Source: Bradyrhizobium embrapense
GTDB lineage: Bacteria > Pseudomonadota > Alphaproteobacteria > Rhizobiales > Xanthobacteraceae
Reading direction: 5' to 3'
NCBI RefSeq assembly: GCF_001189235.2
Contig: NZ_LFIP02000002.1
Span: 1,342,686 to 1,406,685, forward strand
DNA length: 64,000 nucleotides
A model generated the notes under the pieces. The model ran no database searches, was not told the origin of the DNA, and saw only the letters and a list, made by a program, of their open reading frames with translations. This document shows positions 26,204 to 34,463 of this stretch, in pieces; the first letter of the stretch is position 1, and every line of letters starts with the position of its first letter. A program made the translations under genes and the position numbers.

Positions 26204-28165
26204 TTAGGCCGCGTGCACCGAGTGCTGCGGATTGCGATCGAGCAGCGCGGAGATCTCGCTGCCCGACATCGGCCGGCCGATCAAATAACCCTGCACCTCG
26301 TCGCAGCTGGTCTGGCGCAGATATTCGAGCTGATCGGCGGTCTCGACACCTTCGGCCACGACGCCGATCTGCAGGTCCTTCGCGAGGCCGATCACCGATT
26401 TGACGATCGCGGCGCAATCCGGCTGGGTCAGCATGTCCCGGATGAAGGATTGATCGATCTTGATGCGGCTGAACGGAAGCTTGCGCAGATAGGTCAGCGA
26501 CGAGAAGCCGGTGCCGAAATCGTCGAGCGCGACAGTCAGCCCAAGCTCGAGCAACCCGTTCAGGATCGCGGGCGCCGATCCGTATTTCGAGATCAGCATC
26601 GATTCGGTGATCTCGATCTCCAGCCGGCTCGGCGCGACGTTGGCTTCGGAAAGCGCCTCCACGATGGTCTGCAGGATGCCGACATTCTGGAACTGGACCG
26701 CGGAAAAGTTCACCGCGATCCTGATGTCGTCAGGCCAGCGCGACAGCATTGCGCAGGCGCGGCGGATCACCCACTCGCCGAGCTGGTGGATCAGTCCGCT
26801 CTCCTCGGCGATCGGAATGAAGACGCTGGGCGGGATCAGGCCGCGGGTCGGATGCTGCCAGCGCAGCAATGCCTCGAAGCCGGTGACGCGGCCTTGGCGG
26901 ATGTCGAGGAAAGGCTGGTAGACCAGAAACAGCTGGTCTTCCTCGATGGCCTGTTCCAGGTCGCGCTGCAGGGTGCGGCGTTCGCGCGCCGACTGGTTGT
27001 CGGAGGCCTCGAAGAAGCAGATCATGCCGGGGCCGGATTTCTTCGCCCGGAACAGCGCAATGTCGACATGCTTGAGCAGCTCGTGGGACGTGTTGCCGTC
27101 CCGCGGCGCGAGCACGATGCCGACGCTGATGGCGCTGGTGATCTCGTACCCGTCGATCGGGAACGGATCGGCGAGGGCCGCGACGAACCGCTCGGCGATC
27201 GCGAGCGCATCGTCGGGCCGGGTCAAATTGGACATGATCAGCGCGAACTCGTCGCCGCCGATCCGCGCGACATGCTCGGCCGCGCGCGTGCAGCGCTGCA
27301 ACCGCGCCGCGACCTGCACCAGGAATTCGTCGCCGGCCGGATGGCCGTACCTGTCGTTGATCTCCTTGAAACGATCGAGATCGAGCAGCAGCACCGCGAA
27401 TTCCTCGCCCGAGCGCTCCAGCCGGCTCAGCGCAGCATTGAGCGCCTCGTTGAAGGCGACGCGGTTCGGCAGATGCGTCAAGGGATCCTGCCGCACCGTC
27501 CGTTCGGCCTCGTGCTGGGCGATGATCCGCCGCCTGAACTCGAACGCATTGACGAACACGCCGCGCAGCAGCACCGAGCCGTAGACCAGGACGAGGATGG
27601 CCATCAGCAGGTAGATGAAGTCGCCGTCCCTGCCGAGGCAGATCGCGGTGCCGACGAAGATCGGCGCGGTGAAGGCGATCACGGCGATCGGGATGGTCGA
27701 GAAGGCGAAGGCGGCGCCGGCCAGCATGCCGGCGCAAAGGCACGTGATCACGAGTTGCGCGCCGCTCGATGCGTTCGCAAAGAAGGCGACCGGGACGACG
27801 CCCCAGGCGGCGCCGAGCGCAAATGCATTGCGCACCAGCCGGTACATAGTCCCGCGCGACACGAATTGCGGCTTGGCGATGCGGCGCGAGGCGCGCGCCT
27901 GCAGGCCGAAGAACAGTGCCGCGCCGCTCACGGCGGCGGCCCATACCAGCGCGAAGGCCCGATCCGGCGACTGCCACAGCGCAGCCGCCAGCACCAGCGC
28001 GTTGCAGGCGTTGGCCAGCATCATGCCGAAGGAATAGCCCAGCACGAGCGAAACCTGCTCGGCGCGGATGTGGCCGGCAAGCGCTTCGTCTGTCGGTGAT
28101 GCGCCGAATGCCGCGAGGTCACCCGCGAACAAGGCCGCGAAATATGATCTGAGATCGATACGCAT
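26204..28165 (-). CDS. Multi-TM GGDEF-EAL cyclic-di-GMP turnover protein
   Basis: 653 residues: an N-terminal membrane module with about five or six hydrophobic helices (residues 45-200), then GGDEF (DPLTHLPNR... IGGDEFALIM) and EAL (FEALLRW, DDFGTG, IKIDQSFI, VVAEGVET, GYLIGRPM). Both signature motifs are intact, so it may be bifunctional or switch. The start at 28165 (MRIDLRSYF) is chosen over the upstream in-frame ATG at 28240 because the extra residues look noncoding. It is transcribed alone. Confidence 0.88.
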   Translation of the reverse strand: MRIDLRSYFAALFAGDLAAFGASPTDEALAGHIRAEQVSLVLGYSFGMMLANACNALVLAAALWQSPDRAFALVWAAAVSGAALFFGLQARASRRIAKPQFVSRGTMYRLVRNAFALGAAWGVVPVAFFANASSGAQLVITCLCAGMLAGAAFAFSTIPIAVIAFTAPIFVGTAICLGRDGDFIYLLMAILVLVYGSVLLRGVFVNAFEFRRRIIAQHEAERTVRQDPLTHLPNRVAFNEALNAALSRLERSGEEFAVLLLDLDRFKEINDRYGHPAGDEFLVQVAARLQRCTRAAEHVARIGGDEFALIMSNLTRPDDALAIAERFVAALADPFPIDGYEITSAISVGIVLAPRDGNTSHELLKHVDIALFRAKKSGPGMICFFEASDNQSARERRTLQRDLEQAIEEDQLFLVYQPFLDIRQGRVTGFEALLRWQHPTRGLIPPSVFIPIAEESGLIHQLGEWVIRRACAMLSRWPDDIRIAVNFSAVQFQNVGILQTIVEALSEANVAPSRLEIEITESMLISKYGSAPAILNGLLELGLTVALDDFGTGFSSLTYLRKLPFSRIKIDQSFIRDMLTQPDCAAIVKSVIGLAKDLQIGVVAEGVETADQLEYLRQTSCDEVQGYLIGRPMSGSEISALLDRNPQHSVHAA

Positions 28166-28680
28166 CTCACTACATTGCCTGCGCGTCACCACGTCGCTTG
28201 CGTGGTTTGACCATGCGCAGGGACCAAGAATTCTCTGCAAACCTTTGACAAACTGTGAATTATTGGAACGGACCGTGCCATGTCTGGCTCACGATCTTGT
28301 TCCACCGGCAGGCATCGCGCACAAATCGAAGAAATGCGTGATGTGGCGTCACGGCGGGCCGTGACGGGTGTCACGGACCGGCAGATATGACCCAGCGCCA
28401 CGCTGCTCGATCGCCCGCCGGTTTTCGGCGATGAGTCGGGTTCCGCGACCGGCAGAACCAGAAGCTGCACAGAGCTCGCCGACCACCGATCACGATCCCG
28501 GGTTCCGGATCGCGCGGGCCAGCTACGTCGTCTGTCCCTGATCTCACGGCAAGTCGGCAATTCCACGAAAACGCGATCTGCCCGATCCCCCGACCGCGGA
28601 GGAGGACGATGCGTTCTATTGGCGCATCAGGCGAGGGTACCGAGATCACGCCAGACGTTCGTCGTTCCCGGCGGCGCCCG
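28166..28680. other. Intergenic region with GTCACGG repeats
   Basis: 515 bp without a convincing gene; open frames on the minus strand are Arg/Ser-rich and lack coding bias. GTCACGG (28348), its inverse CCGTGAC (28359-28365) and GTCACGG again (28370-28376) form a small operator-like cluster 183-211 bp before the GGDEF-EAL gene on the minus strand. TTGACA near 28247 could be part of a promoter but has no good partner. Confidence 0.4.
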
Positions 28681-29154
28681 TCACTTCTTGATGTCGGCCG
28701 CGACCAGCACGCGATGGCCCTGCAGCAGCTCCTGCAAGGCCTGTAGGGCAGCGACGCCGCATTGGGTGTCCTGCTCGCCGTTGCCGCCGCTCAGCCCGAT
28801 GCCGCCGACGACCTCGTCGTCGACCACGATCGGAAAGCCCCCGACGAACACGGCGAATTTTCCGTCGAAACTCCACTGGATGCCGAACGCCTCGTTGCCG
28901 GGCAGGGCAGGTCCGTTCGGCGGCTGGTTGAACAGATGGGTGGAGCGCTTGTGTCCGGCCGCCGTGAACGCCTTGTTCCAGGCGATCTGCGGGCCCGTGA
29001 TCCGCGCGCCGTCCATCCGCTCCAGCGCCAGCGGATAGCCGCCCTCGTCGGTCACGCAGACCGTTTCCGCAACGCCCATCTCGGCGGATTTGCGGATCGC
29101 GGCCGCGATCATGTGGCGGGCTTCGGCAAGTTCGAGTTTGAATGACTGTCTCAT
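28681..29154 (-). CDS. GlcG/HbpS-family (DUF336) protein
   Basis: 157 residues, full length for the family. The conserved blocks are DEGGYPLALERMDGA, AWNKAFTAA and GGFPIVVDDEVVGGIGLSGG. HbpS binds haem and iron in Streptomyces, and GlcG is encoded with glycolate oxidase; many other members ride in catabolic operons without a known role. Last gene of the minus-strand arm of the diiron-oxygenase cluster, 39 bp after the aldehyde dehydrogenase. It might handle iron or a small-molecule intermediate. Confidence 0.85.
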   Translation of the reverse strand: MRQSFKLELAEARHMIAAAIRKSAEMGVAETVCVTDEGGYPLALERMDGARITGPQIAWNKAFTAAGHKRSTHLFNQPPNGPALPGNEAFGIQWSFDGKFAVFVGGFPIVVDDEVVGGIGLSGGNGEQDTQCGVAALQALQELLQGHRVLVAADIKK

Positions 29155-29193
29155 CGCGATCTTTCGGAATTGGAGTAGGTGGTCGATCGCGGC

Positions 29194-30699
29194 TCAGGTG
29201 CCGCGATAGACGGTCTTGATCTGGGTGTAGAATTCGAGGCCGGTGCGGCCGGACTCGCGGAAGGTCGAGGTGCTCGATCGCTTCAATCCGCCGAACGGCG
29301 CGTTGATCAGATTGCCCGTCGTGGTGCGGTTGATCTTCACCGTGCCGGACTGGATGTCGCTGGCGAAATCATGCATCGCGCGCGGGTTGCGGGTCACGAT
29401 CGCGGCCGACAATCCATATTCGCTGGCATTGGCCATGGCGATCGCATCAGTGTAGCTGTCGACCTCGATGATCGCGATCACCGGGCCGAAGATTTCCTCG
29501 CGTGCGATCGTCATGTCCTGGGTCACGTCGGTGAAGATCGCAGGGGAGACGAAGTATCCGCCGTCATAGGGAGCTCCGGTGAGCCGGTCGCCGCCGTACA
29601 GATGCGTGGCCTCCTTCTTCCCGATCGCAACGTAGCGCAGCACGGTGTCGAGCTGCCTCGCCGTCGCCAGCGGTCCCATCTCTATTCCGCCGGTGAGGCC
29701 GCTGCCGATCTTGATCGCCTTCACTTTGGCGAGCAGCTTCGCGGTGAACTCGGCGCGCACCTGCTTCATGACCAGCACGCGGCTGGTGCCGGTGCAGGCC
29801 TGGCCGGCCAGCGACAGGCCGCCCTTGACGGTCAGATCGACCGCCAGATCGAGGTCGGCGTCGTCCATCACAATCAGCGGGTTCTTGCCGCCGAGCTCCA
29901 TCTGCGTGCGGGTCGTGAAGCTGACCGCGCGGCAAATCTGCTCGCCGGCCGACGTCGAGCCGGTGAAGGAGATCGCGCGAATGACCGGCGGCTCGGTGAT
30001 CGCAGGCCCGATCTCGCCGGCCTTGCCGGTAATGAAGTTGAGCACGCCGCTCGGCAGGCCCGCGGCGATCAGCGCCTCCGCCAGGCGATAGCCGCTGAGC
30101 GGTGCATCGGACGACGGCTTGAACACCACCGTGTTGCCGGTGATGAGGGCCGGTGCGATCTTGCGCGCCGGGATCGAGATCGGAAAATTCCAGGGCGTGA
30201 TCACCGATACGACGCCGAGCGGCTCGCGCAAGGTGTAGACCGTCATGTCCTGATCGTCGTTCGGAAACACCTCGCCGGTCAGCGACTGTCCCTCGACGGC
30301 ATAGAATCGCAGGGTCTGGGCCGAGCGCAGCACCTCGTCGCGCGCGAGACCGAGCGATTTGCCCATTTCCCGCGTCATCTCGCGGGCGATCTGATCGGCG
30401 CGCGCCTCGAGATGATCGGCGGCCCGGTTCAGGATGGCGGCGCGTTTCGTGATCGGCGTCCGCCGCCACCCCGCGAAAGCGGCGGCCGCGGCATCGACGG
30501 CCGCCTGCGCATCGGCGGCGGTCGAGTCCTGGAAACGTCCGACCAGGTCGCTGGTGTCGGCGGGATTGATGTTCGCGAACGATCTGCCGGAGGCGCTCGC
30601 GATCCGCTCGCCGGCGATCAGGTTCGGAAATTGCTCGATCCCGGCGCCGCCCTCCGCTGAAGGGTGCGCGTTGCGTATCGTCGTTTCAGCTATCGTCAC
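29194..30699 (-). CDS. NAD(P)-dependent aldehyde dehydrogenase
   Basis: 501 residues, complete. Catalytic residues sit at the classical positions: Asn171 (TPWNFP), Glu268 (QMELGGKNP) and Cys302 (GQACTGTS). Closest in flavour to benzaldehyde/vanillin-type dehydrogenases. GTG start with AGGAGAA upstream. It begins 10 bp after the permease stop, so the permease, dehydrogenase and HbpS-like genes form one operon. It probably oxidises the aldehyde made by the divergently encoded diiron enzyme, which is inference from arrangement. Confidence 0.9.
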   Translation of the reverse strand: MTIAETTIRNAHPSAEGGAGIEQFPNLIAGERIASASGRSFANINPADTSDLVGRFQDSTAADAQAAVDAAAAAFAGWRRTPITKRAAILNRAADHLEARADQIAREMTREMGKSLGLARDEVLRSAQTLRFYAVEGQSLTGEVFPNDDQDMTVYTLREPLGVVSVITPWNFPISIPARKIAPALITGNTVVFKPSSDAPLSGYRLAEALIAAGLPSGVLNFITGKAGEIGPAITEPPVIRAISFTGSTSAGEQICRAVSFTTRTQMELGGKNPLIVMDDADLDLAVDLTVKGGLSLAGQACTGTSRVLVMKQVRAEFTAKLLAKVKAIKIGSGLTGGIEMGPLATARQLDTVLRYVAIGKKEATHLYGGDRLTGAPYDGGYFVSPAIFTDVTQDMTIAREEIFGPVIAIIEVDSYTDAIAMANASEYGLSAAIVTRNPRAMHDFASDIQSGTVKINRTTTGNLINAPFGGLKRSSTSTFRESGRTGLEFYTQIKTVYRGT

Positions 30700-30709
30700 A
30701 AGATTCTCC

Positions 30710-32251
30710 TCAATGCCAGATCAGGACCGCGCAGACGGTCGAGACCGCGAGCCCGGTCAACACGGGGACCATCGCGGTCCGCACGATCTGGAACACGGGA
30801 ACGCGCGCGAAGCCGGCTACTGCGATCAGCGACGACCAGGCCACCAGGGTGCCGCCGCCGGTCCACACCGCGCCCATCTGCCCGATCGCGGCGAGCGTCG
30901 CGGGCTGCATCCCGACCGACGGGGCCAGCGCACCCGACAATGAGCCGGTCAGCGGCAGGCCGGCAAAGCCCGAGCCGTCGATGCCGGTGATCATGCCTGA
31001 TATCAGGATGCCGAAGGCGACGAAGAACTCGTTGCCCGGTATCCAAGCCTGTGCGGTCTGGATCAGTTCGAACAGCAGGCTCGGCGCCTGCGCCGCGGGC
31101 ACGCCGAGGATCGGCGCGGACAGGCCGGGCTCGGCTCCGAGAAAGAAGAAGCCCGCGATCGGCAGCACGGATCCCATTGCCTTGAATGCGAAGACGAAGC
31201 CTTCGGTGACGTGGTCGGCGCTGGTGTCGAGGAATTTGCGCAGATCATCGGTGATGAAGGATGCGCAGATCATCAGGATCGCGGCGACGCCGCCGACGAG
31301 GGCCGCAGCATCGCCGCCCTTGAGGTCGTGGCCGATGCCGAGCTTGGCCAGCACCATCACCGCGATGACGCAGAGAAAGGCGAGCGGGGTCGCGACCGCA
31401 AAGAATTTCGACCAGCCTTCGCGGCGCGTCGGCACCCCGGCGAGCGCCTTGTCGATCTGCGCCTGGGTCGCAAGCGGCGGCTGGCAGCCGGCGGTGCCGC
31501 GCGCGATCTCCGCCTTGTCGAACGTGCCCTCCTGCTCCAGCCGCGCCAATTCTCCGTTGCTCGACTGCGCCTGCCAGCGCTCCAGCAGCATCTCGTCGGC
31601 CTTGGCGATCGACTTGCGGATCGAAAGATAGGCGAGGGTCAACGCGATGCCGCCGGTGATGAGGGACAGCACCAGTGCGCGGTCCGCGACGGTAGCGGCG
31701 CTGACCGCGGCGCCGGCCGCCTTGGCGCTGATTCCGGGCGCGACGCCGATCACATAGTCCGACGACAGCGCCATGCCTTGTCCGGCGATCGCGATCGCGA
31801 TGGCGCCGCCGAGCGGCGACAGGCCGGCCGCAATCGCTGCGGGCAGCAGCACCGCGGAGACCAGCGGCACGGCCGGCGTCGGCCAGAAGAACAGCGAGAT
31901 CACATAGGTGATGGCGGCAAGCACGAAATAGGCGGTGTGTCCGGTCTTCATCACGGCGCGGAACGGCTCGACCATGCGGATGTCCGAGCGCAGCACCTTG
32001 AGCGCGTTTAAAAGCGCCGTCATCAACGCGATCACCAGGAAGATGTTGAACAGCTCCTTGGCGGCCGTGAAGCTCGCATTGAACACGCTGGCTAGCGCTG
32101 CGACCGGGCTGTGCGTCCAGGCAAACGCCACCAGCAGCGTCGCGATCACCGACGGCACCACGACGTTGGCGCGCCAGACCATGGTGAGAACGATGACGGC
32201 GACGCCGAGCAGATAGACCCAATGTGCCGCAACGATCGGAGCGTGCTGCAT
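30710..32251 (-). CDS. Inner-membrane organic-acid permease (GntP/DcuC/CitMHS-like)
   Basis: 513 residues with about twelve hydrophobic segments and a central charged loop (about 215-260, AKADEMLLERWQ). Repeated Gly/Ser-rich motifs (WPTPAVPLVSAVLLPAA, FGILISGMITGIDGSGFAGLPL, GGGTLVAWSS) resemble re-entrant loops of ion-transporter-superfamily carriers. I cannot assign the exact family. As first gene of the arm facing the diiron oxygenase it likely imports the pathway substrate. The start at 32251 (MQHAPIVAAHW) puts the first helix near the N-terminus; the frame extends to 32368 over the operator. Confidence 0.8.
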   Translation of the reverse strand: MQHAPIVAAHWVYLLGVAVIVLTMVWRANVVVPSVIATLLVAFAWTHSPVAALASVFNASFTAAKELFNIFLVIALMTALLNALKVLRSDIRMVEPFRAVMKTGHTAYFVLAAITYVISLFFWPTPAVPLVSAVLLPAAIAAGLSPLGGAIAIAIAGQGMALSSDYVIGVAPGISAKAAGAAVSAATVADRALVLSLITGGIALTLAYLSIRKSIAKADEMLLERWQAQSSNGELARLEQEGTFDKAEIARGTAGCQPPLATQAQIDKALAGVPTRREGWSKFFAVATPLAFLCVIAVMVLAKLGIGHDLKGGDAAALVGGVAAILMICASFITDDLRKFLDTSADHVTEGFVFAFKAMGSVLPIAGFFFLGAEPGLSAPILGVPAAQAPSLLFELIQTAQAWIPGNEFFVAFGILISGMITGIDGSGFAGLPLTGSLSGALAPSVGMQPATLAAIGQMGAVWTGGGTLVAWSSLIAVAGFARVPVFQIVRTAMVPVLTGLAVSTVCAVLIWH

Positions 32252-32285
32252 GGTTGTTGCTTCCCCCTCTGATGCGGCGAATAAT

Positions 32286-32296
32286 GTATACTGTAT
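32286..32296. promoter_or_regulatory. GntR-type operator core, permease side
   Basis: GTATACTGTAT is the exact reverse complement of ATACAGTATAC at 32476-32486. It lies 35-45 bp before the permease start, where a repressor would block transcription. The likely ligand is the GntR protein encoded at 34464-35273. Confidence 0.6.
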
Positions 32297-32473
32297 GCCG
32301 CGATAGCAAGCGCAAATTGCGAGCCATCGCTCTGTGCCTCGCAGAGGGGTGAAAGCACTTCCGATCATATTTTGTGCGGAATATGCCCTAAATTGAGGCG
32401 ATAAAGTACGGCTGCCGCCAGGTGGGATGAACGGAGGAGAACCCGGGTTTCGGTGTTGACAGTCGTTAGTTTA

Positions 32474-32486
32474 GTATACAGTATAC
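32474..32486. promoter_or_regulatory. GntR-type operator core, oxygenase side
   Basis: GTATACAGTATAC, a near-perfect palindrome (two GTATAC around one base), lies 75-87 bp before the diiron oxygenase start. Its 11-bp core is repeated inverted at 32286-32296, so the divergent region carries one site near each gene. Confidence 0.65.
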
Positions 32487-32560
32487 CGGAATAGCCGATC
32501 AGAATGCGCCCAATGGCCCGTTGGTGGACGGCGATTTCTTCACGGCACAGGAGCACCACG

Positions 32561-33328
32561 ATGCAGAAGCTGATGGATCACGTGGAATTTCGAGCGGCCC
32601 TCGAAAATGCCATCAAGGGAAAGAGCGCCAACAAGGCCCCGTTCAGCGTCGCCTGGGCCAGCGGCAAGCTCAGCCGCGCGCATCTCGCGCGCTGGGCCGA
32701 GAACCACTACCACTATGTCGGTCCGTTCGCCGACTACCTCGGCTACATCTATGCGCGGATGCCGGAGCAGTATCAGGAAGCCAAGGACTTCCTGCTCGCC
32801 AACATGTATGAGGAGGAGATCGGCGGCGACCGCCACACCGACCTGCTGATCCGTTTTGCCGAGGCCTGCGGCACCACCGCGGCACGCGTCAAGAACCCCG
32901 ACAACATGACGCCGACGACGCGCGGGCTGCAGAGCTGGTGTTATTCGGTCGCGATGCGCGAGGACCCGATCGTCGCGGTGGCCGGCCTCGTGGTCGGCCT
33001 GGAGTCGCAGGTGCCTTCAATCTATCGCAAGCAGACGCCGACCCTGCGCGAAAAGTACAAATTCACCGACGAGGAAGTCGAGTTCTTCGACCTTCACATC
33101 GTGTCGGACGAGATTCACGGCGAGCGCGGCTACCAGATCGTGCTCGAGCACGCCAATACGGTCGAGCTGCAGCAGCGTTGCCTCAAGATCTGCGAGATCG
33201 GCGCGCAGATGCGGCTGCTCTACACCACTGCGCTGTACCACGACTATGTCGCAAGCGACATTCCGCTGGCGGAGCTCGATCTTGCCAGCGGCGTCTCCGC
33301 CGAAGAGCGCGTGCTGTTGCAGGCCTGA
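32561..33328 (+). CDS. Heme-oxygenase-like diiron oxidase (HDO; TenA/PqqC fold)
   Basis: 255 residues with the all-helical TenA/PqqC fold. All six ligands of HDO diiron enzymes (CADD, UndA, SznF type) can be placed with their spacing: Glu85-x6-His92, Glu148, and His179-x3-Asp183-x2-His186 in LHIVSDEIHGE. Such enzymes use O2 for C-C or C-N cleavage, N-oxygenation or decarboxylative desaturation. Here it heads an operon with two ferredoxins, which would supply electrons. The start at 32561 has AGGAG 9 bp upstream; the frame extends to 32504. The reaction and substrate are not known. Confidence 0.85.
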   Translation: MQKLMDHVEFRAALENAIKGKSANKAPFSVAWASGKLSRAHLARWAENHYHYVGPFADYLGYIYARMPEQYQEAKDFLLANMYEEEIGGDRHTDLLIRFAEACGTTAARVKNPDNMTPTTRGLQSWCYSVAMREDPIVAVAGLVVGLESQVPSIYRKQTPTLREKYKFTDEEVEFFDLHIVSDEIHGERGYQIVLEHANTVELQQRCLKICEIGAQMRLLYTTALYHDYVASDIPLAELDLASGVSAEERVLLQA

Positions 33329-33349
33329 GCCGCAGGGAGCAGCGGCGCG

Positions 33350-33694
33350 ATGCCCAACGTCATCTTTCACCGCAACGGCGAGACCTTTGTCGGCGAGGTC
33401 AAGGACAACACCAATCTCGTCGTCCGCGCCGGCATCCGCCAGTTTCCCTATCCCAACTTCCTTTACGGCTGCGGGATGGGGAAGTGCGGGAAGTGCGCGT
33501 CGTTGGTCATCAAGGGCGGCGAGCATTTGCCGGAGCCGAACTGGAAGGAAAAGAAGCGCCTCGGTGCCAGGATCGAGCAGGGATATCGCCTCGCCTGCCA
33601 GCTCTGGCTCACGCATGACATTGAACTGTCGCAGGAGGCAGCCCCGCTGGCCGACGTCGTCGCGCCGGCCGGCGCCGCCGTTGGGAGGACGTGA
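33350..33694 (+). CDS. [2Fe-2S] ferredoxin
   Basis: 114 residues, plant-type fold. Cluster ligands are Cys41, Cys46 and Cys49 (GCGMGKCGKCAS) and Cys83 (RLACQ). The extra Gly-Met before Lys and the basic LPEPNWKEKKRLG loop are features shared with the second ferredoxin of the cluster (KERKHL). It starts 21 bp after the diiron oxidase and should deliver electrons to it. Confidence 0.88.
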   Translation: MPNVIFHRNGETFVGEVKDNTNLVVRAGIRQFPYPNFLYGCGMGKCGKCASLVIKGGEHLPEPNWKEKKRLGARIEQGYRLACQLWLTHDIELSQEAAPLADVVAPAGAAVGRT

Positions 33695-33697
33695 CCG

Positions 33698-33994
33698 ATG
33701 TACGTGATACTGACGAGCAAGCCGGGGCAGTTTCGTACCGAGATCGCCGGGGGCCTACGGCCGCTCGCGGCCTATGACTACCTGTTCTACGGCATCAGGA
33801 AAGCGACGTTCGTGATTGCCGAACTGCTCGAGGAGACCAAGGTCAGGGTGATCGACGAGGCCTGGTCGCCACAGGTCGTGAACGAGGTGCCCTCGAAATT
33901 CCTCGAGAAGTTCGAGACGCCCGAGCGGGCGCTGAACGAGCTCGAGCATCTCGTCACGTTCGGTCACATGGACACCAAGCTGCGCAAGCGCTGA
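33698..33994 (+). CDS. Small protein of unknown function between two ferredoxins
   Basis: 98 residues, soluble, alpha/beta in pattern: a strand (MYVILTSKPGQFRTE), Tyr-rich AAYDYLFYGIRKATFVIAEL, strand KVRVIDE and a C-terminal helix with FGHMDTKLRKR. I do not recognise it, and it has no cysteine, so it is not an iron-sulphur protein. It is spaced 3 bp from the upstream ferredoxin stop and 12 bp from the downstream ferredoxin start, so it is cotranscribed. It may be a subunit or docking factor of the oxygenase system. Confidence 0.8.
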   Translation: MYVILTSKPGQFRTEIAGGLRPLAAYDYLFYGIRKATFVIAELLEETKVRVIDEAWSPQVVNEVPSKFLEKFETPERALNELEHLVTFGHMDTKLRKR

Positions 33995-34006
33995 GCGGAT
34001 CGCAGG

Positions 34007-34336
34007 ATGATCGAAGTCACGTTTCTGACCAATGGCGGGAAAACCGTCACTGCCGCCGAGAACAGCAATCTGCTGCGCGTGTCGCTGCGCGAGCAGGGCG
34101 GCATTCCGTTCAAGTGCGGCGGTGGCCTGTGCGGAACCTGCAAATGCCTGATCGAGAAGGGCATCGAGAACACCGATGCGATCAAGCCGAAGGAGCGCAA
34201 GCACCTCACCGAGGAGCAGTTCGCCGCCGGCTACCGCATGGCGTGCCAGACCTTTCTCACCGGCAGCGTGAGCGTGTCGTGGGTGCCGAAAGCCGCCGTG
34301 CCGGCGGCGCGACCCGTAGCTGTTGACGGCGAATGA
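34007..34336 (+). CDS. [2Fe-2S] ferredoxin, second copy
   Basis: 109 residues with plant-type cluster ligands Cys37, Cys42 and Cys45 (FKCGGGLCGTCKC) and Cys80 (MACQTF). The core differs clearly from the first ferredoxin, so this is not a recent duplication. It may be the link to a reductase encoded elsewhere; no ferredoxin reductase is in this cluster. The Ala/Pro-rich C-terminus is probably flexible. Confidence 0.88.
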   Translation: MIEVTFLTNGGKTVTAAENSNLLRVSLREQGGIPFKCGGGLCGTCKCLIEKGIENTDAIKPKERKHLTEEQFAAGYRMACQTFLTGSVSVSWVPKAAVPAARPVAVDGE

Positions 34337-34463
34337 GCGCAGCTTGATGGCATGCCGCCGGCGGTCTAAATACCGGGCAGCGGTCATTCGGCCAGGACTC
34401 TGGCAGCTCGCTGGACCTCCGGTGTCCATGCATTGAGCGAAGCGCGGCCGGACAGGTCGGTTC

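Noticed and set aside
26213..28099. Long plus-strand open frame (628 codons) opposite the GGDEF-EAL gene
   Set aside because: It is antisense to a gene with clear GGDEF and EAL motifs; its composition (Arg/Asp/Gly/Ala-rich, no motif) is the mirror of GC-rich coding DNA.
28186..28566. 126-codon minus-strand frame in the 28.2-28.7 kb gap
   Set aside because: Arg/Ser-rich, no coding bias or start signal.
29179..30660. Plus-strand open frame opposite the aldehyde dehydrogenase
   Set aside because: Antisense shadow; the minus-strand frame has all ALDH catalytic residues.
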